A DNA stretch of 64,000 bases from Herbiconiux ginsengi (GTDB lineage Bacteria; Actinomycetota; Actinomycetes; Actinomycetales; Microbacteriaceae). Each line of letters opens with the position of its first letter. Position 1 is the first letter of the stretch. This document shows positions 1 through 9,707 of the stretch, piece by piece. The stretch spans positions 62,001-126,000 of the forward strand of contig NZ_FNPZ01000004.1 of NCBI RefSeq assembly GCF_900107435.1. Reading direction: 5' to 3'. A model generated the notes under the pieces. That model saw only the letters and a list, made by a program, of their open reading frames with translations, made no database searches and was not told the origin of the DNA. The translations under genes were made by a program, and so were the position numbers.

Positions 1-436
1 CCAGTCCGCCCTCGCCCACGATCAGCCGGCCGCCGGGCGCGAGCCGGGCGGCGAGCCGGCGCAGGCCGTCGACCTGATCGGGCAGATGCCGCACCATCTG
101 CCGGGAGACGACGAGATCGAACGGGCCGGGCTGGCTCTCCGGGTCGAGGACATCGCCGTGCTCGATCAGCACCCGGTCGCCGAGTGCGAGGGTGGTCACC
201 AGGGAGCGCGCGGCGTCGAGCGATTCCTCGTCGTGGTCGGCCCCCACGATGTGTGCCATGGGGGCGATATCGGCCAGGTAGGGCAGGAAGCCCCCGGGCC
301 CGCAGCCGATGTCGAGGATGGTGCTGTGCGGTTGCGGGGCGATCCACTCCGCCATGGCCGCGTACTGCCCGGCCGACAGGTGGTCGGTCGCCTGGATCTG
401 GGAAACCCAGCCGCTGTCGTGTCGCACGATGACCAC
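1..436 (-). CDS. Class I SAM-dependent methyltransferase (partial, C-terminus off the left edge)
   Basis: The minus strand encodes the N-terminal ~145 residues of a Rossmann-fold methyltransferase that should transfer a methyl group from S-adenosylmethionine to an unidentified substrate. SAM motif I reads ILDIGCGPGG at residues 40-49. It is followed by an acidic GADHDEES strand that would bind the ribose, and by the FDLVVSRQMV and LAPGGRLIVGEGG segments typical of the Methyltransf_11/25 group. GTG at 436 is chosen because AGGAG lies 5 nt upstream; GTG at 427 is the alternative. The gene is divergent from the LexA-box radical SAM gene, so the 79-bp gap holds both promoters. The substrate cannot be inferred, because the distinguishing C-terminal half is outside the window. 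Confidence 0.85.
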   Translation of the reverse strand, partial: MVIVRHDSGWVSQIQATDHLSAGQYAAMAEWIAPQPHSTILDIGCGPGGFLPYLADIAPMAHIVGADHDEESLDAARSLVTTLALGDRVLIEHGDVLDPESQPGPFDLVVSRQMVRHLPDQVDGLRRLAARLAPGGRLIVGEGGL

Positions 437-480
437 CGCCTCTCCTGACGCGTGTGGTTACATTGTGGCCCCATCCGCAC

Positions 481-509
481 TTGACCGATATTCGAATGTA
501 TGTTCGAAT
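481..509 (+). promoter_or_regulatory. LexA (SOS) box overlapping the promoter of the radical SAM gene
   Basis: A -35 element TTGACC (481-486), a 17-bp spacer and a -10 element TCGAAT (504-509) end 6 nt before the ATG at 516. Overlapping the -10 is TCGAATGTATGTTCGA (492-507), which matches the actinobacterial LexA consensus TCGAAC-N4-GTTCGA at 11 of 12 defined positions. A repressor bound here would cover the -10 element. I recall, without being able to check, that Rv2578c is reported in the mycobacterial LexA regulon. Confidence 0.7.
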
Positions 510-515
510 CTCTTC

Positions 516-1574
516 ATGCGCTGGAACGGACAGACCCTCGACACCGAAGCGCCCTCGACGTTGCCCGGGCTCGCGCGGCTGAACAATCTCGTGCGGTCGG
601 TGCAGACGCCGGAGTTCGCGGGCATCACCTTTCACGAGGTGCTCGCGAAGAGCGCACTCAACCACGTGTCCGGAGCCAGCAAGGTGATGCCTTTCGCCTG
701 GACGATCAATCCCTATCGCGGCTGCTCGCACGCCTGCGTCTACTGCTTCGCCCGGCCCACCCACGGCTATCTCGAACTCGACGCCGGGAAGGACTTCGAT
801 CAGCAGATCGTGGTGAAGGTGAACGTCGGCGAGGTGCTCACCCGCGAGGTCACACGAAAGTCGTGGCAGCACCCGTCGGTCGCGCTCGGCACCAACACCG
901 ATCCCTACCAGCGGGCCGAGGGGCGGTATGCGCTGATGCCGTCGATCATCGAGGCGCTCGCCGGGTCGGGCACACCGTTCTCCATCCTCACCAAGGGCTC
1001 TCTGCTGCGGCGCGATCTGGGGTTGATCGCGTCGGCCGCCGAGGTCGTGCCGGTGAGCATCGCGATGTCGATCGCGGTCTACGACGACGAGTTGCAGCAG
1101 TCGATCGAGCCCGGCACCCCGAGCACCAAGGCGAGGCTGGCCACGGTCACGGCGGTGCGCGAGAAGGGTCTCGAGTGCCAGGTGTTCCTGATGCCGATCC
1201 TGCCGCTGCTCACCGACTCGGTGGAGCATCTCGACCGGGCGCTCGCCCGGGTGGCAGAAGCCGGGGCGTCGAGCATCGTCTATTCGGCGCTCCATCTCAA
1301 GCCGGGTGTGAAGGAGTGGTTCATGGCCTGGCTCAGCCGCGAGCATCCGGAGCTCGTGTCGGCCTATGCGCGCATCTACGCGAAGGGAACCTATGCGCCG
1401 AAGGAATACCGAGAGTGGCTCTCCGAACGGATGCGGCCGCTGGTGCGCAAGCACGGGCTCAACCGCAGCCGGCCGTCGGGTGTCACCGGGGGAGTGGCCC
1501 CGCCGGGGCGGCTCGACAAGCCGGTGGGCCCGAGTTTCGGGCCGGTGGGCGACAGCCAGCCGATGCTGTTCTGA
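516..1574 (+). CDS. Rv2578c-family radical SAM protein (copy 1)
   Basis: This 352-residue protein carries the radical SAM cluster motif CX3CX2C (C70, C74, C77 in RGCSHACVYC), which should hold a [4Fe-4S] cluster that cleaves SAM to a 5'-deoxyadenosyl radical. The surrounding INPYRGC and YCFARPTH blocks are characteristic of the Rv2578c family, distantly like spore photoproduct lyase; the substrate is not known. ATG 516 is chosen although the frame is open further upstream, because the paralogue at 35566 aligns from MRW onward and because a promoter ends 6 nt before it, implying a leaderless mRNA. A LexA box on that promoter suggests a role in DNA damage. Residues 325-352 form a Gly/Pro-rich tail. 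A paralogue of the same length lies 35 kb away. Confidence 0.88.
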   Translation: MRWNGQTLDTEAPSTLPGLARLNNLVRSVQTPEFAGITFHEVLAKSALNHVSGASKVMPFAWTINPYRGCSHACVYCFARPTHGYLELDAGKDFDQQIVVKVNVGEVLTREVTRKSWQHPSVALGTNTDPYQRAEGRYALMPSIIEALAGSGTPFSILTKGSLLRRDLGLIASAAEVVPVSIAMSIAVYDDELQQSIEPGTPSTKARLATVTAVREKGLECQVFLMPILPLLTDSVEHLDRALARVAEAGASSIVYSALHLKPGVKEWFMAWLSREHPELVSAYARIYAKGTYAPKEYREWLSERMRPLVRKHGLNRSRPSGVTGGVAPPGRLDKPVGPSFGPVGDSQPMLF

Positions 1575-1597
1575 TGAGCGTCGTCAGAAAAGAAGAA

Positions 1598-1670
1598 GAC
1601 CGGCCGCGGGATGGGGAACCAACGGCCGGTCAGGCGACCGATCGCGAGGATGGGGAATCTGCGATCGGTC
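1598..1670 (+). ncRNA. Twin hairpins with identical G-rich loops (3'UTR structure)
   Basis: Two adjacent perfect hairpins follow the radical SAM stop codon. Hairpin A pairs GACCGGCCG (1598-1606) with CGGCCGGTC (1623-1631). Hairpin B pairs GACCGATCGC (1636-1645) with GCGATCGGTC (1661-1670). The stems differ in sequence, yet both loops (16 and 15 nt) contain GGATGGGGAA. No T-run follows, so this is not a standard intrinsic terminator. Pairing kept while the stem sequence changes, with the loop constant, suggests a functional RNA structure. The GGGGAA loops are complementary to the UUCCCC in the loops of the 6C RNA near 9940-9980; that link is inference. Confidence 0.5.
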
Positions 1671-1784
1671 TGCAATTCGGGTGAACTGATGACTCAATGG
1701 TGCGCTGCGAACGGGTACAACTGTGGCGAAACCCGGTCAATTCACCCTCCGGGTCACCCTCGACCGAGGCATGGAGAAGGGGCA

Positions 1785-1790
1785 TAAGGT
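1785..1790 (+). promoter_or_regulatory. -10 element of a leaderless tdk promoter
   Basis: TAAGGT fits the TANNNT -10 consensus and ends 6 nt before the GTG of tdk, placing transcription start on the start codon. No Shine-Dalgarno sequence is present and no convincing -35 box is visible. Confidence 0.5.
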
Positions 1791-1796
1791 ATTCGG

Positions 1797-2408
1797 GTGG
1801 CGAAACTGTATTTCCGGTTCGGGGCGATGAACAGCGGCAAGAGCACCGCGATGCTGCAGGCCGCCTACAACTACGAGGAGCGCGGTCAGCAGGTGCTCAT
1901 CGCGAAGCCCGCGATCGACACCAAAGGCGACATGCAGATCGTCTCGCGCCTGGGGGTCACTCGCGACGCCGACTTCCTGATCGCGCCCGACACCGACGTG
2001 CGGGTCGAGTTCGCTGCCCGGCGCGACGAGATCGTGGCCGAGACCGGGGTCGACGTGAACTGCCTGCTCATCGACGAGGCGCAGTTCCTCACGCCGGCAC
2101 AGGTCGACGACGCGCTGCGCATCGCCATCATGGACGGCGTGCCCGTGCTGGCCTACGGCATCCGGAGCGATTTCCAGACCGCCGGCTTCCCCGGCAGCAT
2201 CCGGCTGCTCGAGGTCGCGCACAGTCTCGAAGAACTCAAGACCATCTGTCGCTGCGGGCGCAAGGCCATCTTCAACGCCCGCAAGATCGGCGATCGCTAT
2301 GTGTTCGATGGCGCTCAGGTGGCGATCGACGGCGAAGACGTGACCTATGAGTCGCTCTGCGGTGCCTGCTACCTCGAAGAGTCCCACGGTGTGCTCGGCC
2401 GGATCTGA
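1797..2408 (+). CDS. tdk: Thymidine kinase (type II)
   Basis: A 203-residue cytosolic enzyme that phosphorylates thymidine to dTMP with ATP in pyrimidine salvage. The P-loop GAMNSGKS lies at residues 9-16, the Walker B/catalytic region is LLIDEAQFL, and the lasso/zinc region has paired cysteines in ICRCGRKA and LCGACY. The length is normal for the tetrameric type II family. The start is GTG at 1797: no ribosome binding site precedes it, but a -10 hexamer ends 6 nt upstream, so the mRNA is probably leaderless. It lies downstream of the radical SAM gene, separated by the twin hairpins, and upstream of a lipoprotein gene in the same direction. Confidence 0.95.
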   Translation: MAKLYFRFGAMNSGKSTAMLQAAYNYEERGQQVLIAKPAIDTKGDMQIVSRLGVTRDADFLIAPDTDVRVEFAARRDEIVAETGVDVNCLLIDEAQFLTPAQVDDALRIAIMDGVPVLAYGIRSDFQTAGFPGSIRLLEVAHSLEELKTICRCGRKAIFNARKIGDRYVFDGAQVAIDGEDVTYESLCGACYLEESHGVLGRI

Positions 2409-2468
2409 GCGGCGAACTGCTACGTTTTAGCCGTTGATCCGAACACACAGCGAACATCCCAGGGGGCA

Positions 2469-2900
2469 ATGATGCATCACCAGACGACTCGAGTTCTCGC
2501 CGCTTTCGCCATCGTCGGCGCCGCGGCCCTCGGACTCTCGGCCTGCTCGACGACGAGCGGCACCGATTCCGGCTCGAACCCCACCAGCAGCGCCACCTCG
2601 AACTCCGTGCTCCCCCCGATCATCGTCGAGTTGGCCGACGCCGACGGAACGACCGTCGAGGTGCCGCTCGACAACGTGGTCGACCTGGTGACGGGAGACG
2701 ACGAGAACGTGGCCGCCTGGACGGCGAAGATCTCCGACGAATCGGTGGTGGAGTTCGTGCCCGGCAAAGACGACGGCAGCGCACAGTTCAACCCGGGTCT
2801 CAAGCCGTTGACCGAGGGCACAGCGGATGTCGTGCTCTCGAACTCCGAGACCGATTCCACCGTGTCGTTCACCGTCACCGTGACGGCCGCCGCGAAGTAG
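2469..2900 (+). CDS. Small secreted lipoprotein of unknown function
   Basis: The 143-residue product has a lipoprotein signal peptide: a hydrophobic stretch at residues 9-22, then lipobox LSAC with the lipidated cysteine at position 26. A Ser/Thr/Asn-rich linker (27-46) follows, then about 95 residues predicted to be all beta, ending in alternating hydrophobic strands (VVLSNSETDSTVSFTVTV) that recall an Ig-like or BIG-type sandwich. It should sit on the outer face of the membrane. The start is ATG 2469 (or 2472), with AGGGGG upstream. No specific family is recognised. The spacing suggests it is transcribed independently of tdk. Confidence 0.75.
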   Translation: MMHHQTTRVLAAFAIVGAAALGLSACSTTSGTDSGSNPTSSATSNSVLPPIIVELADADGTTVEVPLDNVVDLVTGDDENVAAWTAKISDESVVEFVPGKDDGSAQFNPGLKPLTEGTADVVLSNSETDSTVSFTVTVTAAAK

Positions 2901-2965
2901 CCGCCGCTCGCGCCGGCCGGTCGGCCGGGGTTGCCGCTCCGGGTGACCAGGAGCATGGTGGAGAG

Positions 2966-3301
2966 ATGAAGAGTGTCTCCTATGCAGGCTTGACGTTCTC
3001 GACGGCGGACGTCATCGCCGACACGCTGTTGCAGCTCGCAGCGGCACTCGGTCAGAACGAACGGGCGGAGACCGTGGACATCCCGGTCGTCGACGACGAC
3101 GGGCGGCCCACCTCGGTGCAACTCGTGATCGGGCCGGCCAGCCAGTTCATCAGCCGGCCCATCGAGTCCAGCTACGCCGACCCGCAGGACGACGCGCTGC
3201 TCGACGGCATGCGGCGGCGCATCCGCTCACTCGACATGCCGCGCGCGGCCGCCGTGTCGCACAGCGAATTCGACCGTTTCGACATCGACAGCCCCGGGTG
3301 A
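2966..3301 (+). CDS. Conserved hypothetical protein, 111 aa
   Basis: A soluble acidic protein with no signal peptide or membrane segment, starting at ATG 2966 after a GGAGAG ribosome binding site. The central stretch DIPVVDDDGRPTSVQLVIGPASQ looks like paired beta strands, and the C-terminus is charged. I recognise no family. It is followed by a strong inverted repeat and by a converging tRNA-Pro gene, so it is probably the last gene of a short transcript. Codon use matches its neighbours. Confidence 0.65.
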   Translation: MKSVSYAGLTFSTADVIADTLLQLAAALGQNERAETVDIPVVDDDGRPTSVQLVIGPASQFISRPIESSYADPQDDALLDGMRRRIRSLDMPRAAAVSHSEFDRFDIDSPG

Positions 3302-3352
3302 CGTCGGCCCGGGATGGTGACGTCGCCTCGGCGACCTGCCCGTGAAAACGAA

Positions 3353-3385
3353 GAACCGGCCGGAGACGATGTCTCCGGCCGGTTC
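3353..3385. terminator. Bidirectional terminator, 15-bp stem
   Basis: Positions 3353-3367 pair perfectly with 3371-3385 around a 3-nt loop (GAT), with a core of CCGGCCGGAGAC. It lies between the plus-strand gene ending at 3301 and the minus-strand tRNA-Pro, so it can stop transcription from both sides. Confidence 0.75.
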
Positions 3386-3392
3386 TGTTTCG

Positions 3393-3466
3393 TCGGGGTA
3401 GCGGGATTCGAACCCACGACCTCCTCGTCCCGAACGAGGCGCGCTACCAAGCTGCGCCACACCCCG
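3393..3466 (-). tRNA. tRNA-Pro (anticodon CGG)
   Basis: The minus strand folds as a complete cloverleaf. The acceptor stem CGGGGTG pairs with TACCCCG, the anticodon stem CCTCG/CGAGG encloses the loop TTCGGGA (anticodon CGG, reading CCG), and the T-arm has GGGTTCGAATCC. The discriminator is A. CCA is not encoded. Confidence 0.95.
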
Positions 3467-3548
3467 AGGTGTGTGTGCTCCAGCGCAAACCGCGGCTGAG
3501 GCCTTAACAAGGATAGCCGAAATTCCTGCAGCCGGAGACCGCTCCCGC

Positions 3549-4481
3549 TCACGCCCTGGCGGTGAGCGTCAGCAGTGTCGCCTCGGGGCGGCAGGCGAAC
3601 CGGAACGGGGCATAGATCGAGGTGCCGAGGCCCGCGGAGACGTTGAGGTAGGCCGAGTGGAAGCCGTGCCGCCAGAGACTCAGACCCTTGACCTGCTTGC
3701 GCGGGATGTCGCAGTTGGTGACGATCGCGCCATAACCCGGCACGCAGACCTGTCCGCCGTGCGTGTGCCCCGCAAAAATGATCTCCGCGCCGTGGGTCAC
3801 GAAGGAGTTCAGCACGTATTGATAGGGGGCGTGGGCCACACCGATGGTGAGACGCGGACCGCGGTCGTCTTCCTCCCGGAGCTCGTCGAGAGCGCCGGGG
3901 ATGCGCTCCAGCTTGTCGTAGTGCCGGTGCGGATCGTCCACGCCGAAGAAATCGATGATCGTGCCGTTCACGTCGGTGGTGGCGGCGCGGTTGTTGAGAT
4001 TCTTCCAGCCGAGCGAGTCGAAATACGCCTCGAGCCGCTCGGTGTCGAGCCGCTCGGCGGTGCCGGTGTGTTTGGAGGGGCCCATGAAGTAGCGCAGCGG
4101 GTTCTTGAACGAAGGCCCGAAGTAGTCGTTCGAGCCGTTCACGTAGACGCCGGGAACGCCGCGGAAGACGTCGAAGGCCGCCTGCACCCCCGGGATGCCG
4201 TCGCGGTGACCGAGGTTGTCGCCGGTGTCGACGATCAGGTGCGGGTTCAAGCGCGCGAGGCCGCGAATCCACTCCTGTTTGTCGGTCTGCCAGGGCGCCA
4301 TGTGCAGATCGGAGATGTGGAGCACCCGGATGTCGGCTGCGCCGGCCGGCAGCACCGGCACGGTCGCCGTGCGCAGGGTGTACTGCCGACGCTCGACGAA
4401 GGTGCCATAGGCGAACGCCGCAGCTCCGGCCACCGCGACGACGCCGAGCGAAGTCGCGGTGGCCCGGGTGGCAGCAGTCAC
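3549..4481 (-). CDS. Membrane-anchored metallophosphoesterase
   Basis: A 310-residue calcineurin-like phosphoesterase. An N-terminal membrane anchor lies at residues 11-25. The dimetal motifs follow in order: DLH (D58, H60), a GDN block, GSND in place of the usual GNHD (so the histidine usually present there is absent), and GHTHGG near the C-terminus. Relatives of the YkuE/YaeI type act on lipid-linked phosphoesters such as UDP-diacylglucosamine; the true substrate is unknown. The GTG start at 4481 lies one base beyond the TAG of the upstream PBP gene, so the two are translationally coupled, which suggests a function at the cell envelope. Longer starts exist but would run deep into the PBP gene. 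Confidence 0.85.
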   Translation of the reverse strand: MTAATRATATSLGVVAVAGAAAFAYGTFVERRQYTLRTATVPVLPAGAADIRVLHISDLHMAPWQTDKQEWIRGLARLNPHLIVDTGDNLGHRDGIPGVQAAFDVFRGVPGVYVNGSNDYFGPSFKNPLRYFMGPSKHTGTAERLDTERLEAYFDSLGWKNLNNRAATTDVNGTIIDFFGVDDPHRHYDKLERIPGALDELREEDDRGPRLTIGVAHAPYQYVLNSFVTHGAEIIFAGHTHGGQVCVPGYGAIVTNCDIPRKQVKGLSLWRHGFHSAYLNVSAGLGTSIYAPFRFACRPEATLLTLTARA

Positions 4482-4482
4482 C

Positions 4483-6987
4483 CTAGCCCGCCTTCGTGGT
4501 GACCCTGAGCCTGTCGGTTCCGAACCGGATCGGATTTCCCGCCCCGGGGTTCGTGGCCGTGACCTTGGCATTGCCCGACGACGGGCCGTCGAACACGATC
4601 TGGCCCGCCTCGATACCCGCACCGGTGATGGCCTTCTTCGCGTCGTCGGGGCTCATCCCGACCACGTTGGGCACGGTGCGCAGCTGGCCGTTCGAGGTGA
4701 AGACGGTGACGGTCGACCCCTTCGACGCCGTGCCGCTCGGCGAACTGCTGTCGACCTTGTTGGCCGGCTGCACCGAGTCGATCACGCCGCCGTCGTCGTA
4801 GTCGAAGCCCGCCGCGGTGAGGGCGGCCTTCGCGTCGTCGACCGACATTCCCGCGATGTTCGGGATCTGTACCTGCACGCCGTTCCGGAGCAGTGACGGA
4901 GCGTCGGGGAAGGCGTCGCCGCCATACTTGCCGTCGGCATCCGTCATGTACTGCTTCCACACGTCGTGACGCACGTTTCCGCCGCTCTCGCCGTTGATGG
5001 AGGTGTTCCTGATCGACACGGTGCCCACGACGTTCCCGATCCACACGGCCGTGGCGAGCTTGGTGCTCGCGCCCACGAACCAGGTGTCCTTCTCGGAGTC
5101 GGTGGTTCCGGTCTTGCCGAAGTGCGGAATGCCGTCGTTCGGGTTCGACTGCGAGCCGGTGCCGCCGTTGATGACGCCCTGGAGCGCGACCGTCATGGCT
5201 GCTGCGATCGTCGGATCGACAGCCTGGGTGCAGGTCGACTGGGGAGCGGGGAGCTCGTTGCCGGACGAATCCAGGATCTTGCTGATCGCGATGGGCGAGC
5301 AGTAGGTGCCCTGGTTGGCCACGGCCGCGAAGGCCGCTGCCATCGTGAGCGGGGCGATCTCGTTCGTGCCCAGCACGTCGGCCGGGTTCTCGCCGAGGGG
5401 GTCGCCGTCGGCCCGGTGCACTCCGAAGGCCTCCGCCGTCTTGCGGATCTCGCACTGGTCGAGCTTCTGCGCCATGCGCAGGAAGGCGAGGTTGACCGAG
5501 TCGCGCGTGGCCTGCATCACGGTGACGTTTCCGGGCGCCGATCCGCCGTCGTTCTTCACCGAGTACGTGCCGCCGTTGCCGCCGGTGCAGCTGTCCTTGA
5601 ACTGCGCGAGATTCAGCGTGCCGGGGTTTCCGTTGATCACGTCGCCCAGTGAGTGGCCGGTCTTCAGCCATTCGGCGAGGGTGAAGATCTTGTAGGTCGA
5701 GCCCACCTGGAATCCGGTCGATCCGCCGTAGTCGTAATCGGTGCTGTAGTTGATCGCCGAAGCACCCAGGTTGGTGGCCGTGACCTCGGGATCGTCGCTG
5801 AAGTCCTTGTTCTGCACCATCGCGAGGATGCGCCCGGTGCCGGGCTCCACTGTCACGAGTGCGCCGCCGAGGTCGAAGTCGTAGGTGTAGGGCACGTAGT
5901 TGTCGATGGCGCTCTTGGCCGCGGTCTGCAGATCGACGTCGAGCGTCGTGTAGATCTGGTAACCGCCGGTCTTGAAGTTCGTCCACCGCGTGTCTTCGTC
6001 GGCGCCGAAGGCGGGGTCGTTCTTCACGACGTGCGTGATGTAGTCGCAGAAGAACCCGGCCCCGATGGGGTTGGCGGTCTGACAACCGGTCGACGGTTGC
6101 ACGATGTTCGCCGTCACGGGCGTCGCGATGGCCTCGTCGTACTGCGCCTGCGTGATCTTGTGCTCCTTGAGCATCGCGGGCAGCACGTCTTTGTCGCGAC
6201 GCGCCTGGTTGTCGGGGATGTTCTCTTCCTGGTCGATACGCAGGCCGTTGGGCTCGTTCACCGTGGCGATCAGGCTGGCCGCCTGGGCGACTGTCAGGTC
6301 GGAGGCGTTGACCCCGAAGTAGTACTGCGCTGCCGACTGGATGCCGTAGACCCGCCCGCCGAAGGGGGCGATGTTGAGGTAGCCGAGCAGGATGTCGTCT
6401 TTCGAGAACTCCTTCTCGAGGCCGATCGCGAGCTTCATCTCTTTCAGCTTGCGGTCGACCGAGGTCTTCGTGGCCTCGGCGTACGCGGCGTCGCGCTCCG
6501 CCTCGTCTTGGATGGCCTCGGCCTTCTGTACCAGGATGTTGCGCACGTACTGCATCGAGATCGTCGACGCACCGCTCGCGGAGGTCTCGAGCGCGTTGCC
6601 CGCCGCCGCACGCAGGGTCGACGCGATGTCGACGCCGCCGTGGCTGTAGAAGCGGGGGTCTTCGGTGGCGATCACCGCATCCTTCACGTACTGGGAGATC
6701 TGGTCCCAGCCCACCTCTTCGCGGTTCTGCTCGAACACCGAGGCGAGCAGCACGGGGGTGCCGTCGCTCTTCGTCGCGTAGATGTTCGTCTTCTCGGCGA
6801 GCGCATCGGGCTTGATGTAGCTCGGGAGGTTCTCGAACATACCGATGGAGTTGTTCGCGGCAATGCCGGTGACAGCGAGCGCGGGCGTGACCATGGCAGT
6901 GACGAGGATGCCCGCGATTGCGCTCATCCCTACTATGCCGAGAATGGCCCCGACCACACCGCTAGCCGTGGCTTTCGGGGCAGACAT
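4483..6987 (-). CDS. Bifunctional class A penicillin-binding protein with PASTA domains
   Basis: An 834-residue peptidoglycan synthase with glycosyltransferase and transpeptidase activities, anchored by a membrane segment at about 12-40. The GT51 domain carries EDPRFYSHGG (residues 109-118). The transpeptidase domain carries the catalytic SxxK (S430-K433), SVN (497-499) and KTGT (625-628). Two PASTA domains (about 704-770 and 772-833), which bind peptidoglycan or beta-lactams, close the protein. This is the PonA2-type architecture. ATG 6987 is chosen because upstream residues do not resemble PBPs. It is the first gene of a pair with the metallophosphoesterase and is divergent from the DUF4177/RidA pair, an arrangement I recall from ponA2 in mycobacteria. 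Confidence 0.95.
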   Translation of the reverse strand: MSAPKATASGVVGAILGIVGMSAIAGILVTAMVTPALAVTGIAANNSIGMFENLPSYIKPDALAEKTNIYATKSDGTPVLLASVFEQNREEVGWDQISQYVKDAVIATEDPRFYSHGGVDIASTLRAAAGNALETSASGASTISMQYVRNILVQKAEAIQDEAERDAAYAEATKTSVDRKLKEMKLAIGLEKEFSKDDILLGYLNIAPFGGRVYGIQSAAQYYFGVNASDLTVAQAASLIATVNEPNGLRIDQEENIPDNQARRDKDVLPAMLKEHKITQAQYDEAIATPVTANIVQPSTGCQTANPIGAGFFCDYITHVVKNDPAFGADEDTRWTNFKTGGYQIYTTLDVDLQTAAKSAIDNYVPYTYDFDLGGALVTVEPGTGRILAMVQNKDFSDDPEVTATNLGASAINYSTDYDYGGSTGFQVGSTYKIFTLAEWLKTGHSLGDVINGNPGTLNLAQFKDSCTGGNGGTYSVKNDGGSAPGNVTVMQATRDSVNLAFLRMAQKLDQCEIRKTAEAFGVHRADGDPLGENPADVLGTNEIAPLTMAAAFAAVANQGTYCSPIAISKILDSSGNELPAPQSTCTQAVDPTIAAAMTVALQGVINGGTGSQSNPNDGIPHFGKTGTTDSEKDTWFVGASTKLATAVWIGNVVGTVSIRNTSINGESGGNVRHDVWKQYMTDADGKYGGDAFPDAPSLLRNGVQVQIPNIAGMSVDDAKAALTAAGFDYDDGGVIDSVQPANKVDSSSPSGTASKGSTVTVFTSNGQLRTVPNVVGMSPDDAKKAITGAGIEAGQIVFDGPSSGNAKVTATNPGAGNPIRFGTDRLRVTTKAG

Positions 6988-7036
6988 AGGATCAAGGGTA
7001 AGCGACAAACCTACAAATAGCCGTGAAAGGGGCCCT

Positions 7037-7201
7037 GTGCCTGCCTGGGAATACGTGACGACACCGCTCATGATCCACAACACCGCCGCGATTCTGAACA
7101 CCTGGGGATCGGACGGCTGGGAGCTCGTTCAGATCGTCACCGGCCCGGAAGGCGGGCTCGTGGCCTATCTGAAGCGCCCCGTCGCAAGCGAAGGGAAGTG
7201 A
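7037..7201 (+). CDS. Small DUF4177-like protein, 54 aa
   Basis: A GTG at 7037, preceded by GAAAGGGG, opens a 54-codon frame beginning MPAWEYVTTPLMIHN. The pattern WEYVTTPL...GSDGWELVQIV is typical of the small DUF4177-like proteins found next to ridA in actinobacteria (mycobacterial counterpart Rv3678A, from memory). Its function is unknown. It ends 5 nt before the ridA start, so the two are coupled. Confidence 0.8.
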   Translation: MPAWEYVTTPLMIHNTAAILNTWGSDGWELVQIVTGPEGGLVAYLKRPVASEGK

Positions 7202-7206
7202 CCCGG

Positions 7207-7677
7207 ATGTCGCAGATCAGCGATCGCCTGGCCGACCTGGGAATCAGCCTGCCCTCCGTGTCGGCGCCCGCCGGGGCCTACACCCCGGCCCTCGTCTCGG
7301 GCAACCTCGTCTTCACCGCGGGCCAGCTGCCGTTCGTCGGCGGCCAGCTCCCGCAGACCGGCAAGGTCGGCGACGGCCCGCTCCTGGTCTCGCCGTCGGC
7401 GGCGAAGGAATTCGCGCAGGTCGCGGCCCTCAACGCCCTCGCCGCGGTGGAGAGCGTGCTCGGTTCGCTGGATCGCGTGACGCGCGTGGTGAAGGTCACC
7501 GGCTTCGTCGCATCCGATCCCTCGTTCACCGGGCAGCCCGGCGTCATCAACGGGGCGTCGGAGTTCCTGGTCGACGTGTTCGGCGACCGCGGCGTGCACG
7601 CCCGCTCCGCCGTCGGCGTCGCGGTGCTGCCCTTGGATTCCCCGGTCGAGGTCGAGCTCATCGTCGAATTCGCCTAA
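7207..7677 (+). CDS. RidA family protein
   Basis: A 156-residue member of the YjgF/YER057c/UK114 family, which hydrolyses reactive enamine/imine intermediates released by PLP enzymes and forms trimers. Recognisable segments are the N-terminal VSAPAGAYTPALVSGNLVFTAGQ block and the C-terminal HARSAVGVAVLPLDSPVEVE block. The length is somewhat above the usual 130 residues, as in the actinobacterial Rv3678c-type subgroup. ATG 7207 is preferred because GAAGGGA lies 10 nt upstream; GTG 7198 overlaps the preceding stop codon and is possible. It ends before a 25-bp perfect palindrome that separates it from converging acs. Confidence 0.92.
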   Translation: MSQISDRLADLGISLPSVSAPAGAYTPALVSGNLVFTAGQLPFVGGQLPQTGKVGDGPLLVSPSAAKEFAQVAALNALAAVESVLGSLDRVTRVVKVTGFVASDPSFTGQPGVINGASEFLVDVFGDRGVHARSAVGVAVLPLDSPVEVELIVEFA

Positions 7678-7686
7678 CCCTCCTCG

Positions 7687-7742
7687 CGAGACGTCAAAAT
7701 CCGCCCGAAAAGTCGCGTTTTCGGGCGGATTTTGACGTCTCG
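7687..7742. terminator. 25-bp perfect palindrome between ridA and acs
   Basis: Positions 7687-7711 pair without mismatch with 7718-7742 around a 6-nt loop (GTCGCG). The outer arm begins CGAGACGTCA, and the inner part carries an A4/T4 run flanking CCGCCCG. It lies between converging genes and ends 7 nt from the acs stop codon, so it should act as a bidirectional terminator. The outer 10 bp are identical to those of the palindrome at 47394-47449. Confidence 0.8.
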
Positions 7743-7748
7743 CCGAGG

Positions 7749-9707
<1,959 letters not shown>

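Noticed and set aside
86-448. A plus-strand open frame of 120 codons at the left edge
   Set aside because: It is antisense to a methyltransferase whose SAM motif is clear on the minus strand; the translated residues match no family and the frame is a by-product of GC-rich codons.
2914-2930. CCGGCCG-GT-CGGCCGG after the lipoprotein gene as a terminator
   Set aside because: The loop is only 2 nt and no T-run follows; short GC palindromes are expected by chance at this base composition.
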